From contig NZ_LUHJ01000050.1 in assembly GCF_001597745.1 (NCBI RefSeq), positions 160,697 through 224,696 on the forward strand: a DNA stretch of 64,000 bases, given 5' to 3'. The notes beneath the pieces are model-generated. The model was not told where the DNA came from, searched no databases, and was given only the letters and a program-made list of their open reading frames with translations. Made by a program: the position numbers and the translations under genes. Shown piece by piece: positions 1-9,112 of the stretch. Positions within the stretch are counted from its first letter, which is position 1; each line of letters starts with the position of its first letter. This DNA comes from Anabaena sp. 4-3 (GTDB lineage Bacteria; Cyanobacteriota; Cyanobacteriia; Cyanobacteriales; Nostocaceae).

Positions 1-340
1 TATGGGTTGGTTTGAGTTTTAGACTAAGCATATATGAATCTGCGTTTAAACAAGAGTAAAAATAATTCTTGCTTAAACACATTAGCGGGAAAATAATTAA
101 ATAACAATATGTTTTAGCAAATATATAAAAAATTTACTTTTATTTTCGCATTGTTACTGAAAGTAATTTATTTATCAAAAATAATGTATTGATGTTGACA
201 CAAGGGATAATATAGGGTAAACAAAAGAATAGAATCAAACAAATTGCTAATTTATTTCAATTTTTCCAGGGCAAAATTAGGGCGATATAAAATAAAAATC
301 TTCCTTCAATTGCATAATCAAAAACTTTGGCAAACACAGC
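1..340. other. AT-rich DNA beyond the broken end of nifH
   Basis: No convincing gene is visible here. The region lies where the second half of nifH and then nifD would be expected, but none of the six frames shows NifH or NifD residues. It is much more AT-rich than the nif genes. The simplest reading is that this is the inner end of an inserted element whose recombinase gene, if present, lies outside the window. A large deletion or an assembly join is the alternative. Confidence 0.5.
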
Positions 341-793
<453 letters not shown>

Positions 794-830
794 CTAGTTG
801 TTGGTTAGTTGGTCGGTCTTTGTGTTTGGA

Positions 831-897
831 CTCACGCCTGTAGAGCTATGGCGGTGAGGGTTGGTAGAACGTCGCCGAAAGGGGGCGATCGCTCTAC
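831..897 (-). promoter_or_regulatory. Two hairpins in the nifU-nifH gap, nifH 5' leader
   Basis: On the nif strand two stem-loops stand side by side upstream of nifH. The first, 864-897, pairs GTAGAGCGATCGCC with GGCGACGTTCTAC with one bulge and a G-U pair. The second, 831-858, pairs CTCACCGCC with GGCGTGAG with one bulge. Processing of nif transcripts at a structured nifH leader has been reported in Anabaena, so a role as a processing or stability element is reasonable, but it is inferred here from base pairing alone. Confidence 0.55.
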
Positions 898-984
898 TGA
901 AAACACGCTAAAATTTGTACTCATGATCCTTCCTTATGTAGTTGTGAAAGTTCTTTTGGGTGTTAGTTAACTGTTGACTGTTAA

Positions 985-1887
985 CTAAACTGCTTGTACT
1001 ACTAAATTGGGGCTGATGCGATCGCGTAATCTCGATTCAATCGCTATCTTTAAGGTGGCTGTAGAGCTTGGACAAGAGCCACACGCACCTTGCAGCACTA
1101 CTTTGACAATATCGCCGTCTACGTCGTAGAGTTCTACATCTCCGCCGTCGGCTATTAATACCGGTCTAACTTCTTCGTCTAAGACTTTTTGAATTAGGGC
1201 AATCTTTTGAACGTTGGTTAATGGTCGTTTCTGCCCAGAATTAGCTATATTTGGAGATTGATTACTGCCGTTCTCATTGCGAATTGTTGCGGCGTTCTTT
1301 TCCTTTACATCTTTAATGATATCATCAATCTTAGCTAAACAGGAACCGCATCCGCCACCAGCTTTAATGTAATTTGTTACCTGTTCCGCAGTAGTAAGGT
1401 TATTTTCGATAACTACACGACGAACCTTATTTTCACTGACACTGAAACAAGTACAAACTAATGCACCTTCATCATCGTCATCATGGGCAGCCAGAGGAAT
1501 GCCACGATAGTTATAGATAGCAGCTTCCAGAGCTTCCTGCCCCATCACAGAGCAGTGGATTTTGGCTTCAGGCAAGCCACCGAGGTAATTAGCAATGTCT
1601 TTATTAGAAACTTTCAGGGCTTCATCTAGGGTTAGACCCTTAATCATTTCCGTCAACGCGCTAGAAGAAGCGATCGCACTGGTACAACCAAAAGTCTGGA
1701 AACGAGCATCAAGAATCTTATCAGATTCTACTTCCACCTTGATGTGCAATCTCAGCGCATCACCGCAAGCAATACTTCCTACTTCTCCCGTAGCGACCTT
1801 CACGCCAGGCTCGCCGTTTTCTTCAATAACTCCCTGATTCTTGGGATCGTAAAACAGTTCTAAGACCTTATCTGTGTAGTCCCACAT
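985..1887 (-). CDS. nifU: NifU, nitrogenase Fe-S cluster scaffold
   Basis: This is the scaffold on which NifS-derived sulfur and iron are built into clusters for nitrogenase. The 300-residue protein has the three-part plan of diazotroph NifU: an IscU-like N-terminal domain (about 1-125, with the expected cysteines, including GDAL and GCTSAIA motifs), a central permanent [2Fe-2S] module with CTC near residue 146 and GGGCGSC near 178, and a C-terminal Nfu domain with CGSC near residue 271. It starts at an ATG with MWDYTDKV, typical of the family. It lies between nifS and nifH on the same strand, with a heptamer-repeat gap of 126 bases upstream. Confidence 0.97.
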   Translation of the reverse strand: MWDYTDKVLELFYDPKNQGVIEENGEPGVKVATGEVGSIACGDALRLHIKVEVESDKILDARFQTFGCTSAIASSSALTEMIKGLTLDEALKVSNKDIANYLGGLPEAKIHCSVMGQEALEAAIYNYRGIPLAAHDDDDEGALVCTCFSVSENKVRRVVIENNLTTAEQVTNYIKAGGGCGSCLAKIDDIIKDVKEKNAATIRNENGSNQSPNIANSGQKRPLTNVQKIALIQKVLDEEVRPVLIADGGDVELYDVDGDIVKVVLQGACGSCPSSTATLKIAIESRLRDRISPNLVVQAV

Positions 1888-1920
1888 ATTTATTTAGTTA
1901 TGAGTGCTGAATGATGGTAT

Positions 1921-2013
1921 TAGGTATTGGGTATTGGGTACTGGGTATTGGGTATTGGGTATTGGAATAATTACTGAGTACCCAATCCCTATTCCCCAGT
2001 CCCCAGTCCCTAA
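1921..2013. repeat. Heptanucleotide tandem repeat in the nifS-nifU gap
   Basis: About seven degenerate copies of TTGGGTA (1921-1966) are followed by AATAATTACT and then by CCCCAGT/CCCAATC-type units reaching the nifS stop codon. This is the short tandemly repeated repetitive (STRR) class known from heterocystous cyanobacteria. The two halves are roughly complementary (GGGTA against TACCC or CCCAGT), so the transcript could fold into a long imperfect hairpin. Confidence 0.85.
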
Positions 2014-3216
2014 TTAACGATGTGCAAGTGTTTGTTCTTGGGATTGCAACCAACCCGCTTCATCATTTTTGAAGGGGGAGAGAGCGCGCAGACGTTCTAC
2101 AATGTCGGGCATAACCTCGATTACTTTGTCGATTTCGGCTTCGGTGGTGTAGCGACAAAGACTGAAGCGAATCGAACCGTGTAATGTGGTGTATGGTAAA
2201 CCCATAGCCCGGAGGACGTGGGATGGTTCTAATGAGCCAGAGGTACAAGCAGAACCAGAAGAAGCACAGATACCGTATTTATTTAACAATAGCAGGATAG
2301 CTTCACCTTCGATGTATTTAAAACCGATGTTGGTGGTGTTTGGCAATCTCTGCGTAATGTCACCGTTAACTTCGCAGTCAGGAATTTTAGCGAGTAAGGA
2401 TTGTTCTAGGCGATCGCGCAGCCTTTTCTCTCTCTTAATTGCTTCCTCTAAGTGAAGCATTTCCAACTCTGCGGCTTTCCCTAAACCGACAATTCCCGGT
2501 ACATTTTCTGTCCCTGCACGCCGTCCCCGTTCTTGGTGTCCACCAATCAACAAGGGGCGGAATCTCACACCACGGCGGACATACAAAGCCCCGATACCTT
2601 TAGGTGCGTGGATTTTGTGACCAGACATGGTTAACATATCTACGGTGCTATGCTTCATATTCAGAGGTATCTTACCTACTGCTTGCACCGCGTCTACATG
2701 GAATATAGCACCTTTTTCCTTCACCCGCAACCCAATTTGTTCAATTGGGAATATCGTCCCGGTTTCGTTGTTGGCATACATAATTGTCACCAGGGCGGTG
2801 TTACCTGTCAACGAGGCTTCTAGTTCATCTAGATCCAACTGCCCCTGACGATTCACAGACAGATAGGTAACACTGTAACCTTGGGTTTCTAATTGTTTGC
2901 AGACATTCAAAACTGCGGGGTGTTCTACCTGGGTAGTGATAATGTGACGCTTTTCTGGTTGGGCTAACAAAGCGGCGCGAATGGCAGCGTTATCACCCTC
3001 AGTTCCACAACTGGTAAACACAATTTCTGATTCATCAGCACCCAATAGGGCTGCAACTTGTTCTCTTGCTGTTCTGACTGCCTTGGCTAGTTGCCCACCA
3101 AAGGTGTGCATACTAGAGGGGTTGCCGTAATATTCCGTTAAATAAGGCATGATCGCCTGTATAACTTCCGGGTCTACCTTAGTGGTAGCATTATTATCCA
3201 AATAAATTACGCTCAT
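2014..3216 (-). CDS. nifS: NifS cysteine desulfurase
   Basis: This PLP-dependent enzyme releases sulfur from cysteine for NifU-based cluster assembly. The 400-residue length fits the family. Visible marks are the N-terminal YLDNNATTK, the HVDAVQAVGK region, the PLP lysine in SGHKIHAPKG (about residue 204), and the mobile catalytic-Cys loop SSGSACTSGS (about residues 328-337). The ATG start lies two bases beyond the fdxN stop, which implies translational coupling and a ribosome binding site inside fdxN. The C-terminal tail (about the last 20 residues) ends at a heptamer-repeat block and may vary between strains. Confidence 0.97.
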   Translation of the reverse strand: MSVIYLDNNATTKVDPEVIQAIMPYLTEYYGNPSSMHTFGGQLAKAVRTAREQVAALLGADESEIVFTSCGTEGDNAAIRAALLAQPEKRHIITTQVEHPAVLNVCKQLETQGYSVTYLSVNRQGQLDLDELEASLTGNTALVTIMYANNETGTIFPIEQIGLRVKEKGAIFHVDAVQAVGKIPLNMKHSTVDMLTMSGHKIHAPKGIGALYVRRGVRFRPLLIGGHQERGRRAGTENVPGIVGLGKAAELEMLHLEEAIKREKRLRDRLEQSLLAKIPDCEVNGDITQRLPNTTNIGFKYIEGEAILLLLNKYGICASSGSACTSGSLEPSHVLRAMGLPYTTLHGSIRFSLCRYTTEAEIDKVIEVMPDIVERLRALSPFKNDEAGWLQSQEQTLAHR

Positions 3217-3218
3217 TT

Positions 3219-3569
3219 CTATACCCCTAAGATTTCACCCTGATGCTTTTCCAACTGTTTCGCATAGATTTCTGAATAGCAAGTAAACCAACGCTCCCAA
3301 TAGTCTTGTTTTTTTGTTAATTTCGCTATAACTTGGTTATAGTAAGCAAACCAACGATCCCAATAATCACTAGGTTCTTTTACGCAACCATCACGGGTAG
3401 GACAAACCGCTTGACATTGTGGGACGGTGTGGATACTATCAGCGCAGTTTGTACATAAGTCGGGGTCAATCCAACGCTTACCGTCTTCAACAACCAAGAT
3501 TGCATTATTAGGACAAACAGACAGACAAAGCTTGCAGGAAATACATTGGCTGGTAATTTTGTAAGCCAT
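3219..3569 (-). CDS. fdxN: Ferredoxin FdxN, bacterial 2[4Fe-4S] type
   Basis: This is a small ferredoxin co-transcribed with nifB and nifS, presumed to donate electrons in nitrogenase cofactor synthesis. Two cluster motifs are visible: [12 protein letters not shown] at residues 9-20 and a spread second motif CTNC...CQAVCP around residues 39-57. The 116-residue protein is longer than a minimal ferredoxin. Its tail holds two similar blocks, [10 protein letters not shown] and [10 protein letters not shown], a short internal duplication. In strain PCC 7120 this gene is split by a large excisable element, but here it is continuous. Confidence 0.93.
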   Translation of the reverse strand: MAYKITSQCISCKLCLSVCPNNAILVVEDGKRWIDPDLCTNCADSIHTVPQCQAVCPTRDGCVKEPSDYWDRWFAYYNQVIAKLTKKQDYWERWFTCYSEIYAKQLEKHQGEILGV

Positions 3570-3592
3570 GACTATTCTCCTTATTGGGCATG

Positions 3593-3785
3593 GGGGATTG
3601 GGGATTGGGTACTGGGTACTGGGTACTGGGTATTGGGTGTTGGGTATTGGGTATTGGGTATTGGGTATTGGGTATTGGGTATTGGGTATTGGAATAATTA
3701 CTTAGTCCCTAATCCCCAGTCCCTAATCCCCAGTCCCCAGTCAAGAGTCCCCAGTCCCTAATCCCCAGTCCCCAGTCCCTAGTCC
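3593..3785. repeat. Heptanucleotide tandem repeat in the nifB-fdxN gap
   Basis: Roughly fourteen TTGGGTA-type units (3593-3692) are followed by AATAATTACTTAG and then about a dozen CCCCAGT/CCCTAAT units up to the nifB stop codon. The block has the same plan, orientation and central sequence as the one in the nifS-nifU gap, so the two share an origin. The half-arrays are partly complementary and can form a long imperfect stem in RNA. A spurious plus-strand frame rich in GYWVLG runs through the array and should not be called a gene. Confidence 0.9.
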
Positions 3786-5231
3786 CTAGTCCCTATTCCC
3801 TTCCTTGACGTATTGTTCGTGAAACTCTAAAGCCACCTTCTCAATCACGTCGTAAGCTTCTACAGCCTGTATGCCAGCTTGAAGCAGTTTTTCTTTGGGT
3901 GATTCGCCAATTTTAGAAACTAGAACTGCTTTGCAATCTGCGATTGTTTTCACAATATTGTCAAATGTGGCTGCTTCGCCGTATCCACCTTGACAATAAT
4001 GGTCTACTTTACGGTGACTGACAAACTTAACTTCACTACCATCCACTTCGTAAACTTGGAATTCCTTCGCATGACCGAAGTGTTGGTTAACTAAACCGCC
4101 GCCTTTGGTGGCAACTGCAACTAAGATTTTCGGGTTGTTAGCTGCTTGCTGCTTGCCAACTAATACCTTTTCTCTGGCTACTTGTAATTCTTCTCTAAAT
4201 TTCTCAATACCTGCGTGAACTTCTTGGCGTTTGTCGTAGTCGTATTCTGGGGACATTTCCAAGAATTTATCTTTAGTAAATTCCTGACTGCGGTCTTCTC
4301 CTAATAAGCCTACAGCATCGGCGCGGCACTGACGGCAATGGCGCATCATTGTCATGTTGCCAGCACATTGGTCTTGGACTGCTTGTAGTTCTTTTTGTGT
4401 GGGGCCGCGCTGTCCGGTTAAGCCGAAGTATGTACCGTGTTCTGGTGCAGAAATCAAGGGCATGATGTTGTGCAGGAATGCACCGTTTTCACGAATCACC
4501 TTGTTGACTTCGATTAGGTGTTGGTCGTTAATGCCCGGAATCATTACCGAGTTGACTTTGCACAAGATATCGGCTTCTTTGAGGGCTTGCAAACCTTCTA
4601 GTTGCTTCTCTAGGAGAATTTTCGCGCCTTCTAAGCCTCTATAACGTCTACGTTTGTAGTGAACCCAAGAATAAATCTGCGCTCCGATTTCGGGATCGAT
4701 GGTGTTAAGGGTAATTGTAACGTGATCTATATTGAGTTGTTTAATGCGATCAATGTGTTCTGAGAGCATCAAACCGTTGGTTGAGAGACACAGCTTAATA
4801 TCTGGGGCTTTGTCTGCTATCAACTCAAAGGTGCGGAATGTCTTGTCTGGGTTCGCCAAAGGATCACCAGGGCCAGCAATTCCCAAAACTGTCATTTGGG
4901 GAATTTTACCTGCAATGACTAAAACTTTGTGGGCGGCTTCCTCTGGGGTGAGTAATTCGCTAACTACCCCAGGACGGCTTTCGTTAGCGCAGTCATATTT
5001 ACGGTTGCAATAGTTGCACTGAATGTTACAGGCGGGAGCGACTGCAACGTGCATCCTGGCGTAATGGTGATGGGCTTCTTCGCTGTAGCAGGGATGTTTA
5101 GCAATGCGTTCTTTGAGCTTTTCATCTAATTCCACGGTGGCGCTGCTGTTGCTGTTGCATCCGCAACCACCTGATTTTGCTGTGGTAGGTGTCGATTCAG
5201 TAACGGAAGAGCCTGTAACTGGTGGTGTCAT
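3786..5231 (-). CDS. nifB: NifB, FeMo-cofactor precursor synthase
   Basis: This radical SAM enzyme builds the NifB-co core of FeMo-co. I chose the ATG at 5231 (MTPPVTGSS), giving 481 residues; an in-frame TTG at 5243 adds only four. The radical SAM cysteines are in CNIQCNYC (about residues 70-77), with further conserved [16 protein letters not shown] before them and [11 protein letters not shown] near residue 300. A NifX-like domain fills about residues 370-475 ([21 protein letters not shown]). It is the first gene of the nif operon, with about 1 kb of non-coding DNA upstream. Confidence 0.97.
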   Translation of the reverse strand: MTPPVTGSSVTESTPTTAKSGGCGCNSNSSATVELDEKLKERIAKHPCYSEEAHHHYARMHVAVAPACNIQCNYCNRKYDCANESRPGVVSELLTPEEAAHKVLVIAGKIPQMTVLGIAGPGDPLANPDKTFRTFELIADKAPDIKLCLSTNGLMLSEHIDRIKQLNIDHVTITLNTIDPEIGAQIYSWVHYKRRRYRGLEGAKILLEKQLEGLQALKEADILCKVNSVMIPGINDQHLIEVNKVIRENGAFLHNIMPLISAPEHGTYFGLTGQRGPTQKELQAVQDQCAGNMTMMRHCRQCRADAVGLLGEDRSQEFTKDKFLEMSPEYDYDKRQEVHAGIEKFREELQVAREKVLVGKQQAANNPKILVAVATKGGGLVNQHFGHAKEFQVYEVDGSEVKFVSHRKVDHYCQGGYGEAATFDNIVKTIADCKAVLVSKIGESPKEKLLQAGIQAVEAYDVIEKVALEFHEQYVKEGNRD

Positions 5232-6296
5232 TGAATTTCGCAAAGGTCGGTGGACTAGCTGCCACTGTGGGAGATGCGGTTGCTACCCTTTTTGCCTGAA
5301 GAATTGAAGTCGCGTCTGTCACACTGACCGCAGCAGTTTGAACTGTGGCGGTAGCTTAGACACTTGTTTAAGGTGGCTTTGCTCAGTAGGGCAGTTTGTG
5401 AAGTCCTTGAGTTTCGGCTGGTGTGTGTCAACTTTGGGATCTTGGTAGAATTGTGTGTACAGCCGCGACTTCTCTTCACGAAGGCATAGTGCTATCTCAT
5501 CCCTCCACTCACTCTTCGCTTTTCTTTTGTGTAGAAGCGTTAAGTGATTGGCGATATAAGATTTATAGCAGTCCTGTTTTACAGTCGTGATGCGCCACTC
5601 TGGAATAGAATTTATTGGATTTATTACATTTGTACTCAAAATCTAGAATTTAGATTATGACGACATTTAAAGAATTTTAAATTTTTTTTTCAGATGGGGG
5701 TTCTAGTATTTTTTGAGCAGGGTACGAGTATTTATGGTCTGGGGTTCAGGTTTTAGTTGTACTCATCTGTAACCCAAGCGTAGCAAAGATTTGACTGCTG
5801 TTTGGGCTGATTTCTGACTATACAGTTTTGTACTCAAACCCTCCTGTAATCATGCTGAAAGTGTTAATCTGCAAGGGATTGAGGGTGGAAAAACTGGAGT
5901 AGATTACGTTGTACTACTCCAGATACGTGCGAAATTCAATTCTGTATACAACATATCATTTTTTTTGAGGGAAAAATGTAATTTACAATTTTTTAATTAT
6001 TCATTTACAGTGATGCTTAAAGTTGTTGAATCTTTTATATAGATAGAGTTTCAAGCTTTTAAAGCGGTAATTTTAATGCAGAATTTTGTCAAGAAACTTA
6101 ACTTTGTTTATGATTTTCTTCTAGGTTTAAATACTCTGAGAAGTGAGGGATAACCAGAGGTAATTCATAAATCAAATCTCAAGAGAACTGAAAATAAATT
6201 CTTCTCAGGGAGTATATTGTTGTCTGCAATCCTTCGTCAAGGCGGAAAGTTAGAGGCGATCGCCTGCGGCACTGCACCCCAATGTGTGATCAGCCT
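5232..6296. promoter_or_regulatory. Long upstream region of the nifB operon
   Basis: About 1.06 kb separates nifB from the next gene, much of it AT-rich. It should contain the nifB promoter, which in Anabaena is switched on in heterocysts through the CnfR (PatB) activator. The clearest structure I see is three exact copies of TTGTACTCA (TGAGTACAA in the nif direction) at 5630-5638, 5757-5765 and 5828-5836. A copy also lies at 916-924 upstream of nifH. I found no clean NtcA palindrome with an eight-base spacer. Confidence 0.6.
5319..5639 (-). CDS. Doubtful small ORF in the nifB leader
   Basis: An open frame of 106 codons precedes nifB on the same strand. Its composition is protein-like (charged, mixed), for example around SEWRDEIALCLREEKS. 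Against it, the only start is TTG, no ribosome binding site is evident, and the TTG falls inside one of the TGAGTACAA motifs described for this region. I do not recognise the product. It may be a small unannotated gene or an accidental frame in a long 5' leader. Confidence 0.22.
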   Translation of the reverse strand: MSTNVINPINSIPEWRITTVKQDCYKSYIANHLTLLHKRKAKSEWRDEIALCLREEKSRLYTQFYQDPKVDTHQPKLKDFTNCPTEQSHLKQVSKLPPQFKLLRSV

Positions 6297-7460
6297 TTAG
6301 ATTTGAGGTATGGATACTGTAGCCTGTCTTCTAGTAGTGGCTAATTCATCTGCCAATTCGTTGACTAAGGAAGTAACTACCGCTTTCATAGAACCTGTGC
6401 TTTCCCACACTCGCCGTTGACGAATATAACTAGCTCCTTGATCTAATCTTGTTTCTAGTTGGTGTAAATATGAGCTATTGCCTAGGGTATCGGCAGTCTC
6501 GGCTAATGAATTCAAGATATCTTTAACTATATGCTTGATGGGTCTGCTATTACCTCGTTCATCTTCGATGTAGTTAGCGTCTAAACCCCAGCGAGATGCA
6601 CGAAAGTAGTTTTCTTTCTCCAATAACCAAGGAAGGGGAGTTAATAAAAATCCTGTTTGCTTTCCTTGACAGTGATCATGCAAATCCACAATTAAAGAAT
6701 GGATGAAAGCAGCCAGCATCATTGACTCTTTGATGGTTGGTTGAGCATCCATCACCCTGACTTCCAGAGTTCCCAATTCAGGTTGGGGGCGCAAATCCCA
6801 ATGGATATCACGGATAATCTCAAACATCCCTGCACTTTGAGCATTAGCAAAGAAGTTACGAAAATCCTGCCAGTTTTGAAAGCTGGGAACGATACCATAG
6901 TTTCTCAACGATGATAAAAACCTTTGACGATAAGAGGCGAAACTGGTGTCTTCACCCCACCAAAAAGGTGAACTGGCAGACAAAGCTAACAAAATAGGGA
7001 GATAGGGTTTGAGTCTGCCCATAATCTCGATAGCTGCATCCCCGGATGGCATTCCTACATGAATCTGAAGCGCACAAGTCATCATTAAGTTGGCAAGATA
7101 GCCAGATATCCTTTGCTGGTTGAGATATCGGGGAATCGGGGTGATAGAGGCAAAGCGATCGCAACATGGATAAGTTCCGGCTGTACAAATAGTCATACCC
7201 AGTTCTTGACATCTAGCTTTCAAATCACGCAGAATTGCCAGAATATTGGCTTCTAACTCCGGGATATTGGAACAAACCTGAGAGGCAATCTCTACCATCG
7301 CTTGGTTAAATTCTGGCTGTATCCTAGGATTTTCAGGAGCTTGTGCCAAAAGCGGTAAAATGCCATCTACCAATTTCAGGGTATCGGGATTGAGCAATTG
7401 CAACTCAATCTCCATCCCCAGAGAGAATTCTGGAGAGCTTTGGAATGCTAAGTCAGCCAT
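6297..7460 (-). CDS. Carboxylate-amine ligase of the GCS2 (YbdK-like) family
   Basis: The protein belongs to the ATP-grasp-like glutamate-cysteine ligase family 2, which joins an amine to a carboxylate such as glutamate; in cyanobacteria a member supplies gamma-glutamylcysteine for glutathione. Family marks are SLGMEIELQLL near the N-terminus, the ALQIHVGMPSGD segment near residue 133, and LGTLEVRVMDAQPT near residue 231. I prefer the ATG at 7460 (387 residues), because the seven codons before it lie in a heptamer-like ATTACAA repeat. The ATG at 7484 is the alternative. The substrate cannot be settled from sequence. Confidence 0.8.
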   Translation of the reverse strand: MADLAFQSSPEFSLGMEIELQLLNPDTLKLVDGILPLLAQAPENPRIQPEFNQAMVEIASQVCSNIPELEANILAILRDLKARCQELGMTICTAGTYPCCDRFASITPIPRYLNQQRISGYLANLMMTCALQIHVGMPSGDAAIEIMGRLKPYLPILLALSASSPFWWGEDTSFASYRQRFLSSLRNYGIVPSFQNWQDFRNFFANAQSAGMFEIIRDIHWDLRPQPELGTLEVRVMDAQPTIKESMMLAAFIHSLIVDLHDHCQGKQTGFLLTPLPWLLEKENYFRASRWGLDANYIEDERGNSRPIKHIVKDILNSLAETADTLGNSSYLHQLETRLDQGASYIRQRRVWESTGSMKAVVTSLVNELADELATTRRQATVSIPQI

Positions 7461-7485
7461 AATTTGTAATTTGTAATTCCTCATA

Positions 7486-7506
7486 GCCTACGGCTAGGTT
7501 TGCGTC
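7486..7506. repeat. Small dispersed repeat TAGCCTACGGCTA
   Basis: A short palindrome-cored repeat (AGCC-TAC-GGCT) followed by GGTTTGCGTC sits just past the 3' end of the M20 amidohydrolase. A second copy of the same core followed by AGTTTACGCC lies at 47207-47227. Both are right at gene edges. Confidence 0.5.
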
Positions 7507-7508
7507 AT

Positions 7509-8696
7509 TTAGTTACAAACTGCTGTATCTGTATATTCTGCGATCGCCTCTCTCACCACTGCATCAAAGAAGGCTGCGCCCACTTTCAAAGCCTCTTCAT
7601 CAAAGTCAAAGGAAGGACTATGTAAGGGGATGTTTTCACAACCCTGCTGGCAAGCACCAAATCTGACATAACAGCCGGGAACGTGTAACAAGTAAAAAGA
7701 AAAATCTTCTGCCCCCATACTAGGATGATCCATTGCGACTAATCCCTGGGAACCCAATAACTTAACTACAGCCCGTCGGGCCATTGCCGTTTCTGTTTCT
7801 GTATTGATTACAGGCGGGTATCCGTGGCGAATTTCTACCTCGATTCTGGCATTGTGAACTTCTCCAACGGCTGTAGCTATACGCTTGATGCCATCGATCA
7901 GGTAGTTTCGCACCTCTAAATTAGTTGTGCGGATAGTACCTTGTAAAGTGGCTTCCTCAGCGATGACATTACCCGCACTACCGGCTTCTACTTTACCGAT
8001 GGTGACTACTGAAGGATAAGCTGGGTTGATTTCCCGTGAAACCAGAGTTTGCACAGCCATAATCAACAGTCCAGTCACAACCACGGCATCAACAGCTTCA
8101 TGGGGTCTGGCACCGTGTCCACCCCGTCCTCTGACGCGAATAGTAAAGCCATCAGAATGAGCAGTGATGACTCCGTTGGTAGCCATAATCTCTCCGACAT
8201 GGTAGTGACGGGTAACATGACCGCTAAAAATCGCATTCACGCCTTCTAAAGCACCGGATTGAATCATAACTTTGGCTCCAGCACCCTTTTCTTCAGCCGG
8301 TTGAAAGATAAAAACCACGTTCCCCGGTGGTGGATTTTCTTTCAATAAAGCTGCCGCACCCAATACCATCGCCATGTGACCGTCATGACCACAAGCGTGC
8401 ATTTTGCCTGGGTGGAGAGAAGCGAAAGGCAACCCCGTGTTTTCTTCTCCGGGGAGGGCATCCATATCAGCCCGCAATGCAATTGTCGGCGCGCTTTGTC
8501 CAGCATTGATCAGCTTGGCTATGATACCATTACCCACCCCACCATACCAAAAAGGAATACCTAACCGTTTGAGTTCATCTATAACTATGGATGCTGTCTT
8601 TTTTTCCTCAAATGCCAGTTCAGGATGGCGGTGTAAATTCCTGCGTAATTCCACCATTCGAGGGAAGATTTTATCGGATGTCAGGATGTTAGTCAT
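7509..8696 (-). CDS. M20 family amidohydrolase (HipO / N-acyl-amino acid type)
   Basis: This metal-dependent hydrolase removes acyl groups from amino acids or similar amides. The sequence shows HRHPELAFEE near the N-terminus, the metal site HACGHDGHMAM (about residues 95-105), the EEKGAGAK segment, and the late MGAEDFSFYL metal ligand region. I chose the ATG at 8696 (395 residues) because AGGAG lies seven bases upstream; a longer frame from 8723 lacks this. It is about 25 bases from the downstream ligase gene and probably co-transcribed with it. The exact substrate is unknown. Confidence 0.9.
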   Translation of the reverse strand: MTNILTSDKIFPRMVELRRNLHRHPELAFEEKKTASIVIDELKRLGIPFWYGGVGNGIIAKLINAGQSAPTIALRADMDALPGEENTGLPFASLHPGKMHACGHDGHMAMVLGAAALLKENPPPGNVVFIFQPAEEKGAGAKVMIQSGALEGVNAIFSGHVTRHYHVGEIMATNGVITAHSDGFTIRVRGRGGHGARPHEAVDAVVVTGLLIMAVQTLVSREINPAYPSVVTIGKVEAGSAGNVIAEEATLQGTIRTTNLEVRNYLIDGIKRIATAVGEVHNARIEVEIRHGYPPVINTETETAMARRAVVKLLGSQGLVAMDHPSMGAEDFSFYLLHVPGCYVRFGACQQGCENIPLHSPSFDFDEEALKVGAAFFDAVVREAIAEYTDTAVCN

Positions 8697-9112
8697 AGCA
8701 TATCTCCTGCCTGATTCTTCCAATTGCTTTTATAGTTCGCTTGTTTTGAACTGCCTAAGTACAATGTGTCTCTATTTTCATGGCTTTAATTTGATGCTAA
8801 AAGAAAAATTTGAAGAACTTGTGAAGTAGTTTGACTTTCGTTACAAACATATTTATATTTAGCCCAATTATGGCAGTAGCCACAACTTTTGGAATTAGCT
8901 ATTGAATTATGTGAATGCTAGGAATAGCAAGAGTTTACCTCCTGCCACCTGCCACTTGCTATAGATGAAATCGCAGCGCAACCCAACCAACATCAAACTG
9001 TTTGGTTTGCTGGCATAAATACCACTATTGAAAGTCACTCAATACCCATCTAATCGCTACACTGGGTTTAAATTTGTATTCAGTCAGAAAAACAGGGTAG
9101 CAGGAGGAAGTT
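8697..9112. other. Divergent intergenic region
   Basis: About 415 bases separate the divergent amidohydrolase and oxidoreductase genes and must carry both promoters. I see no RNA gene or repeat. A GGAGGAAG ribosome binding site stands just before the oxidoreductase ATG. Confidence 0.5.

Noticed and set aside
3546-3761. Plus-strand frame of 71 codons rich in GYWVLG repeats
   Set aside because: It is the translation of the heptamer array between fdxN and nifB and has no homology or composition of a real protein.
5880-5930. NtcA site upstream of nifB
   Set aside because: GTA and TAC half-sites occur (for example near 5899-5914), but with ten-base spacers instead of eight.
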